Source of the DNA: an uncultured delta proteobacterium
GTDB lineage: Bacteria > Myxococcota_A > Polyangia > Polyangiales > JADJMO01
Assembly (NCBI GenBank): GCA_903923175.1
Contig: CAIXWQ010000408.1
Coordinates: forward strand, 1 to 34,361
DNA length: 34,361 bases
Direction: 5' to 3'
In this document: positions 30,700 through 34,361 of the stretch, in pieces
How positions within the stretch are numbered: position 1 is the first letter of the stretch
Layout: every line of letters starts with the position of its first letter
Position numbers and translations under genes: made by a program
Notes under the pieces: model-generated
Told to the model about the DNA's origin: nothing
The model's database searches: none
The model's input: the letters and a program-made list of their open reading frames with translations, nothing else

Positions 30700-31016
30700 T
30701 GCGCGCGTTCATCCACACCGCCTACGCGCTCGTGCTGGCGGCGACGCTCGCTGCGGGCGCGACGGTCGGCGTCTCGGCGTGCGCGCCGAAGTGCCAGGGC
30801 TGCGGCGTCGCGCACCCCGAGGAGCCCGTCACCGACGCCGAGGCCGTCACCGCCTGCACCGCGGCGGCAGCGAAGATGGACGAGCTGAAGTGCCGCGAGG
30901 CACGGCCGGACTACCGCGAGTGGTGCACGTACGAGATCGCCAACGGCGTGCCGTTGCGGCCCGTGTGCGTGTCGCACGTGACCGACTGCTCGCAGGTCGA
31001 CGGGGTGTGCCGATGA
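30699..31016 (+). CDS. Cys-rich lipoprotein, spanin candidate
   Basis: The 105-residue protein has a lipoprotein-type signal peptide (MRAFIHTAYALVLAATLAAG, then VGVSAC with Cys28). The mature part is short and cysteine-rich (CAPKCQGCG, then VTACTAAAAKMDELKCREA, WCTYEI, VCVSHVTDCSQVDGVC). It should be exported and held by disulfides. It overlaps the holin-like gene by one base (TGATG) and the peptidase gene by four (ATGA). Lysis-cassette lipoproteins of this size are often outer-membrane spanin subunits, but they seldom have so many cysteines. An alternative is an inhibitor or chaperone for the peptidase encoded immediately downstream. Confidence 0.7.
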   Translation: MRAFIHTAYALVLAATLAAGATVGVSACAPKCQGCGVAHPEEPVTDAEAVTACTAAAAKMDELKCREARPDYREWCTYEIANGVPLRPVCVSHVTDCSQVDGVCR

Positions 31017-31765
31017 CGATCAAGTGCGGGCATCGCGTCTCCGGCACCGATCGCATGGTCGCCGCGTTCGAGCGCTTCGGCGCGCGCGCGGCGCTCCAGG
31101 TCGTGCACGCGGGCGATCGCGTCGAACTCGAGGAGCGCACCCCGATCAAGGATCAGGGCCAGGCCGGCTCGTGCGTCGCGCACGCGGGCTGCACCTCGAT
31201 GGAGCACGTCATGGCGGCGCCCGTGCCGCTCGCGTGCCTCCAGGCCTACTACGACTGCCGCCTGCAGGTCGGCGAGCAGTGCGTCGACGAGGGGTCGTGG
31301 CCGCATGTGTTCGTGCAGGTCGCGAGCAACATCGGCGTGTGCACCGAGGCCGAGTACCCCTACGACCTCGACCAGCTGTTCACGCGCCCCACCGACTTCA
31401 GCTACCAGCGCGCCTACGATCACCGCGTCCTGACGGGCGTGGCGCTCGGCGCAGACTTCGACCCCGTCGACGACGTCGAGCGCTACGTCCGCGCGGACGT
31501 GAAGCCCTTCGGCGGCTGGCCCGTCGACGACGCGTTCCTCGGGTGGACCGGCGACGGCATCTACGACGGCCCGAGCGGACCGAGCCGCGGCGGCCACTCG
31601 ATGGCGGTCGCGGGGCTCGAGGTCCGCAGCGACGGCACCCGCGCGTTCAAGCTGCAGTCCTCGTGGCGGCGCTCGTTCGGCGCGAACGGGTACGTGTGGG
31701 TCTCGGAGAAGTTCTTCCGCCAGGGCAGCGACTTCGCGGCCTTCACGAAGATCGGGGCGCCGTAA
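31013..31765 (+). CDS. papain-like (C1) cysteine peptidase
   Basis: The 250-residue protein has the landmarks of family C1 peptidases. RTPIKDQGQAGSCVAHAG holds the oxyanion Gln (Q48) and nucleophile Cys54; EYPYDL resembles the common C1 YPY segment; GPSRGGHSMAVAGLEV holds His195; and FKLQSSWRRSFGANGYVWV is the last block. In papain this block reads NSW with catalytic-triad Asn; here that position is Ser216, an unusual change. There is no obvious signal peptide or propeptide, so the active enzyme would be made in the cytoplasm and released via the holin. Its place between a lipoprotein and the muramidase suggests a lysis or envelope-protein cleavage role, but defence or anti-host functions are possible. 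Confidence 0.83.
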   Translation: MTIKCGHRVSGTDRMVAAFERFGARAALQVVHAGDRVELEERTPIKDQGQAGSCVAHAGCTSMEHVMAAPVPLACLQAYYDCRLQVGEQCVDEGSWPHVFVQVASNIGVCTEAEYPYDLDQLFTRPTDFSYQRAYDHRVLTGVALGADFDPVDDVERYVRADVKPFGGWPVDDAFLGWTGDGIYDGPSGPSRGGHSMAVAGLEVRSDGTRAFKLQSSWRRSFGANGYVWVSEKFFRQGSDFAAFTKIGAP

Positions 31766-31766
31766 C

Positions 31767-32018
31767 ATGGCGCTCGCCTCGTCCGCCGCCTACGCGTGCC
31801 AGTTCGTCGCCGAGGCGTCCGACTTGCCGCACCTCGCGCGGTGCCTTCGGGCGCATCGCGATGTCGTAGCCGAGTCGGTGTGCGAGGTGCCCGAGAGTCA
31901 TCGCGTTTTCTACGGCCTCGACGAGCTGCTCGTGTCGCACGCCGAGGTAGCTGCCGCGGACCTGGCGGTGCGGATGGAACTCGGGCGCGTGGCGAGCGCG
32001 CATCGGTGGCCGGCATGA
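31767..32018 (+). CDS. hypothetical protein in lysis cassette (83 aa)
   Basis: I do not recognise this protein. It begins one base after the peptidase stop and its own stop overlaps the muramidase start as ATGA (32015-32018). It is small, helical and rich in Ala, Val, Leu and His (HLARCLRAHRDVVAESVCEV, DELLVSHAEVAAADLAVRME), with three cysteines and no membrane segment or signal peptide. Coupled translation with the muramidase suggests a regulatory or accessory role in lysis. Confidence 0.66.
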   Translation: MALASSAAYACQFVAEASDLPHLARCLRAHRDVVAESVCEVPESHRVFYGLDELLVSHAEVAAADLAVRMELGRVASAHRWPA

Positions 32019-32770
32019 GCCCGCCGCGCGACGACGCCGCCACGCTCGACCGCCGCATCCGGCCCCGCTGGCTCCGCGGCTTCGACGTGTCGAAGTTCCA
32101 GCTCGAGATCGACTTCGTCGCGGCGCGCGCGGGCGGCATCCGCTTCGGGTGGATCCGCGAGGGCGAGTCGACGTGGGGCACGCCCGACGATCGATGGCTC
32201 CAGAACTGGCCAGCCTGCCACGCGGCGGGCATCCCCTGCGGGCCGTACCACCCGGTGCACGGCGACGCGCCCGGCCGCGACCAGGCGCGCATCCTCCGCG
32301 ACCGGTGCAAGAACTGGGAGCACGGGCGCGACCTTCGCCCCGCGATCGACCTCGAGACCCGGGGCGGCGCGCCGCTGCACGAGGCCGAGGCGATGGCCGA
32401 GGAGACCGAGCTCCTCTTCGGCGTCGCCCCGATCCTCTACGTGGGGAAATGGTTCGCGCGGGAGATCGGGCTGACGCGCTCGTCGCCGCTCGCGAAGCTC
32501 CTGCTCTGGCTCCCCGCGTACGACACCGCCACGCCGGAACTCCCCGACGCGTGGGACCGCTGGCACGTCTGGCAGTATTCGGGCAACGGGCGCGCGCCCG
32601 GCGTGTCGACCGCGTGCGATCTGAACGTCGTGCGGACGCGCGCTGACCTCGACGAGATCCTCGACGTCTCCGCGATGGGCCCGGCCGAGACGATGCGGTC
32701 GCCGTCGCCAGACGTCGCCACCATCACCGAGGCCGAGCGCGCCGCGCGCGAGCTCGATGGGGTACCGTGA
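32015..32770 (+). CDS. endolysin, GH25 muramidase
   Basis: The protein (251 residues) has the glycoside hydrolase family 25 pattern. GFDVSKFQ near residues 22-29 has the first acidic residue D24, and AIDLET at ~110-115 has D112 and the expected proton donor E114. ILYVGKWFA, then LLLWLPAYD, and WHVWQYSGNGRAPGVS with CDLNV complete the barrel. GH25 enzymes cut the beta-1,4 bond between N-acetylmuramic acid and N-acetylglucosamine in peptidoglycan. No signal peptide is seen, so release depends on a holin. The C-terminal ~30 residues are a short extension and there is no separate cell-wall-binding domain. It overlaps the upstream gene by ATGA and the next by GTGA. Confidence 0.88.
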   Translation: MSPPRDDAATLDRRIRPRWLRGFDVSKFQLEIDFVAARAGGIRFGWIREGESTWGTPDDRWLQNWPACHAAGIPCGPYHPVHGDAPGRDQARILRDRCKNWEHGRDLRPAIDLETRGGAPLHEAEAMAEETELLFGVAPILYVGKWFAREIGLTRSSPLAKLLLWLPAYDTATPELPDAWDRWHVWQYSGNGRAPGVSTACDLNVVRTRADLDEILDVSAMGPAETMRSPSPDVATITEAERAARELDGVP

Positions 32771-33063
32771 AGCTCCGCCCCGTCACCGCCGACGACGGCG
32801 TCGAGCGCGTGCGCTTCGACTGCCCGGGATGCGAGTCCCCGCACGTGCTGCCCGTGACCGGCGCGCGCGCGTGGGGATTCAACGGCGACCACGCCGCGCC
32901 GACGTTCACGCCGTCGATCCTGATCACCTACACGGGCGAGGACGAAGGCTGTCCGGTGCGTGAGGTCTGCCACTCGTTCGTGACGCTCGGCCGCATACAG
33001 TTCCTCGGCGACTGCACCCACGCGCTCGCAGGGCTGACGGTCGACCTGCCGGAGGTCCCGTGA
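32767..33063 (+). CDS. DUF6527-like zinc-binding protein
   Basis: The 98-residue protein starts at GTG 32767 inside the muramidase end. It shows FDCPGCESPH (C19, C22), WGFNGDHAAPTFTPSILI, VCHSFVTLGRIQFLGDCTH (C68, H69, C83, H85) and ALAGLTVDLPE. This matches the DUF6527 family, small proteins of phages and prophages that probably bind a metal through the C-x-x-C and CH positions. The family has no established function and is often mislabelled in databases. It is commonly encoded beside endolysin genes, as here. Confidence 0.8.
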   Translation: MKLRPVTADDGVERVRFDCPGCESPHVLPVTGARAWGFNGDHAAPTFTPSILITYTGEDEGCPVREVCHSFVTLGRIQFLGDCTHALAGLTVDLPEVP

Positions 33064-33275
33064 GACCCGATCCTCGCGCCGAGCCCGACGACGCTCCCGA
33101 CACGCTCCCCGCGCCGCCGCCCGTGCACCCGCGCCACGCGCTCCCGCCGCCGGCGCCGTCGAGGGGGCCCGTCACGCGTCCGAGCTCGCCGCGCGCCCTC
33201 CGCATCGCCGACATCCTCGCGGAGGGCCGGCGCGCCGCCGGGCTGCCCGAGGAGCCAACGCCCGAGGAGCCCTGA
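33060..33275 (+). CDS. small Pro-rich protein (71 aa)
   Basis: Starts at a GTG overlapping the previous stop (GTGA, 33060-33063) and ends by TGATG overlap with the next gene (33273-33277). The N-terminal two thirds are Pro/Ala/Arg-rich and probably disordered. The C-terminus has a helix (LRIADILAEGRRAAGLPEE). No function is recognisable. The tight overlaps support a real gene, although low complexity makes it less certain than its neighbours. Confidence 0.5.
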   Translation: MRPDPRAEPDDAPDTLPAPPPVHPRHALPPPAPSRGPVTRPSSPRALRIADILAEGRRAAGLPEEPTPEEP

Positions 33276-33661
33276 TGCCTGCGCTTGCGACACCTCCCCC
33301 GCTCCGTCTGCTCTCCCCGCTCCCGCCGCCGCAGTCCGACCCGCCGCCGCAGTCCACCGTTCGACCCACCACGCCGGCAGTACTGCCGGAGGGGATCCTC
33401 TCTGTGAGCGACACCGCGCAGATCTACGACCTGCTGACGAAGATGGACGGCAAGCTCGACGGGATGCGCGACGAGCTCGCGAGCGTCGACAAGGGCCAGG
33501 CCATCCTCGAATCGTGGAAGGTCCGGCACGACACCGAGGTCACGCCCGACGTCGAACGCCGGTTGCGAACGCTGGAGGGTGATCGCGCGCGCATGATCGC
33601 GATCGCGGGCGCCATCGGCGCGCTCGCCGGATGGCTCGGCCCACGCCTGTTCGGACACTGA
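33275..33661 (+). CDS. membrane-anchored coiled-coil protein (XhlA-like)
   Basis: The longest form has 128 residues. The first ~40 are Pro-rich. The core (~46-100) is a coiled coil (QIYDLLTKMDGKLDGMRDEL, VERRLRTLEGDRAR). It ends in one membrane helix at ~105-124 (MIAIAGAIGALAGWLGPRLF). This order, helix bundle then C-terminal anchor, is that of haemolysin XhlA-type proteins, which help holins or anchor lysis complexes. An in-frame GTG at 33404 has a strong site, GGAGGGG (33388-33394), and would give an 85-residue protein lacking the Pro-rich part. ATG 33275 also has AGGAG upstream, so two forms are possible. It is the last plus-strand gene before the terminator. Confidence 0.66.
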   Translation: MPALATPPPLRLLSPLPPPQSDPPPQSTVRPTTPAVLPEGILSVSDTAQIYDLLTKMDGKLDGMRDELASVDKGQAILESWKVRHDTEVTPDVERRLRTLEGDRARMIAIAGAIGALAGWLGPRLFGH

Positions 33662-33690
33662 TCGTCCGCGGCGATCTGAAGCCCGCCAAC

Positions 33691-33736
33691 GAAGACGCCC
33701 CCGCCTCGCAAGAGGTCGGGGGCGCTTCGTCGTTTT
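33691..33736 (+). terminator. strong intrinsic terminator of the late operon
   Basis: A long stem is formed by GAAG-A-CGCCCCCG-CCTC (33691-33707) and GAGG-T-CGGGGGCG-CTTC (33712-33728) with a GCAA tetraloop at 33708-33711, followed by GTCGTTTT. It ends the plus-strand late genes and faces the convergent minus-strand genes. The run of seven GC pairs next to a GNRA loop and the T-run make this the strongest terminator in the window. It may work in both directions. Confidence 0.85.
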
Positions 33737-33745
33737 GTGGCTCGC

Positions 33746-33952
33746 TCACGCCGCGCGGTACACCCGCGAGGCCCATCCGTCGTGGCCGCCGAAGCTGTAG
33801 TAGGTGCACCACACCGACGTCGGCTTGCCTGCGTTGTTGCGGCGCATCGCCCGGCGCGCCGTCGTCGGGAACGTCGGATCGATCTTGGCGATCTCCTCGA
33901 CCAGGTACACGCGAACGAGCCGCGTCTGCTCGGCCGACCAGCTGCACGACAC
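33746..33952 (-). CDS. hypothetical protein, convergent strand (C-terminal part)
   Basis: The frame ends at 33746 and reads well: EEIAKIDPTFPTTARRAMRR, NNAGKPTSVWCTYYSFGGHDG, WASRVYRAA. A GTG at 33952 gives 68 residues. The same frame is open and protein-like upstream to a stop at 34052-34054 (TAIFGAGVARAFELHGAIG, then GADGKLEISVSCSW), but has no ATG/GTG/TTG there. Third codon positions are GC-rich throughout. The true N-terminus may therefore be encoded in another frame (34040-34167), with a frameshift or a one-base deletion between. I recognise no family. Confidence 0.58.
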   Translation of the reverse strand: MSCSWSAEQTRLVRVYLVEEIAKIDPTFPTTARRAMRRNNAGKPTSVWCTYYSFGGHDGWASRVYRAA

Positions 33953-34039
33953 GCTGATCTCGAGCTTCCCGTCGGCGCCGATCGCGCCGTGGAGCTCGAA
34001 CGCTCGCGCGACGCCGGCGCCGAAAATAGCCGTATGCGT

Positions 34040-34167
34040 CCGACCGCCGATTCACGGCCGATCAATCGCATGCTGCGCAGGCATTCCGCGTGCGTCCTTT
34101 CCGTGGAGACGCAGGCAGATAGGTGGACACCGGCATCCACGACCACGTTCAGCGGCGTTTCGCTCAT
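34040..34167 (-). other. possible N-terminal part of a frame-split gene
   Basis: From the ATG at 34167 the minus strand reads MSETPLNVVVDAGVHLSACV and continues with STERTHAECLRSMRLIGRES. After about 34040 this frame turns into an Arg/Ser-rich shadow, while the -1 frame becomes the coding one (33746-34051). A -1 shift near 34040 would fuse the two into one protein of roughly 140 residues. The start lies 10 bases after the stop of the upstream minus-strand gene, which fits an operon. It is either a sequencing or natural frameshift, or two separate small genes. Codon use here is less GC-rich than in the rest of the window. Confidence 0.45.
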
Positions 34168-34177
34168 CACAAGAACA

Positions 34178-34339
34178 CTACGCCTCCCCCACCACAACCG
34201 CCCACCGCACGCTCCCCGCCGCCCACCACGCCACCAGCCGCCCCGTCGGCGAGCGCCGCACGTGCAGCTCGAGGGGCGAAGCGGCGAGCAGGACGAGGGC
34301 GCGGGAGCAGTCGTTCGAGGGGATGACGAGCGGGGTCAT
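34178..34339 (-). CDS. hypothetical protein (may extend beyond window)
   Basis: The minus-strand frame ends in TAG at 34178-34180 and is open to the window edge; an ATG at 34339 would give 53 residues (MTPLVIPSNDCSRALVLLAA, then SPLELHVRRSPTGRLVAWWA). The frame stays open upstream of that ATG to the window edge, so the gene could be longer. It looks like a small beta-rich domain without signal peptide. It begins the minus-strand group at the right end, together with the frame-split gene. No family recognised. Confidence 0.5.
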   Translation of the reverse strand: MTPLVIPSNDCSRALVLLAASPLELHVRRSPTGRLVAWWAAGSVRWAVVVGEA

Positions 34340-34361
34340 GCCGAGGGTCGGCAGGAGCGCG

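Noticed and set aside
33540-34055. Arg-rich minus-strand frame of 171 codons
   Set aside because: It is the third frame across the convergent hypothetical gene; composition is shadow-like and the competing frame reads as normal protein.
1-34361. tRNA genes, attachment sites, integrase or repressor
   Set aside because: I saw no cloverleaf-like sequence, no recombinase or repressor reading frame, and no direct repeat pair typical of att sites within the window.

Overview
The window is about 34 kb of a high-GC tailed bacteriophage or prophage with a contractile tail. Its virion genes follow the order of phage Mu, but it has a terminase small/large subunit pair. Coding is almost entirely on the plus strand, genes are tightly packed, and many stop/start pairs overlap as ATGA or TGATG. 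Codons end strongly in G or C. The reverse-strand lipoprotein (21084-21848), with its Asp/Ala-rich linker and a Cys-rich domain carrying an RCLP motif, resembles surface lipoproteins of Myxococcota. A host in that phylum (Polyangia or Myxococcia type) is therefore my best guess, but this is inference. No integrase, transposase or repressor is visible, so the lifestyle cannot be read from this window.

Layout. (1) 1-3571 is an accessory block: the 3' end of an octapeptide-repeat protein encoded by a 24-bp tandem repeat, unknown proteins, an RNA ligase of the Deinococcus DraRnl (Rnl5) type, a one-helix membrane peptide, a coiled-coil protein and a small lipoprotein. (2) 3638-11143 is packaging and head: small and large terminase, Mu gp29-like portal (DUF935), Mu I-like protease with a nested in-frame scaffold start, a probable decoration protein, a terminator, the major capsid protein and connector/completion proteins (DUF1320, Mu G-like). 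No Mu F-like (gp30) minor head protein is present. (3) 11147-20308 holds the tail terminator candidate, DUF2635 protein, sheath, a second terminator, tube, tail assembly chaperone with a -1 frameshift signal (CCCTTTA), tape measure, Mu N-like protein and Mu P-like hub. (4) 20305-25622 is spike and baseplate (gp45- to gp48-like), interrupted by a reverse-strand lipoprotein gene and a Pro/Leu-rich repeat protein. (5) 25626-29956 holds tail fibre or receptor-binding genes, including an SGNH-hydrolase fibre with codon use unlike its neighbours. (6) 30016-33661 is a lysis-type cassette: multi-helix membrane protein, Cys-rich lipoprotein, papain-like (C1) cysteine peptidase, GH25 muramidase, DUF6527 protein and a protein with a C-terminal membrane anchor. 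It ends at a strong terminator (33691-33736). (7) 33746-34361 holds convergent minus-strand genes, one apparently split by a frame change.

The most unusual items are the C1 peptidase inside the lysis cassette, the reverse-strand lipoprotein cargo gene in the baseplate operon, the Pro/Leu repeat protein next to the spike gene, the lipobox embedded in a predicted holin-like protein, the frameshift signal, and a repeated terminator architecture that isolates the capsid, tail-tube and late genes.
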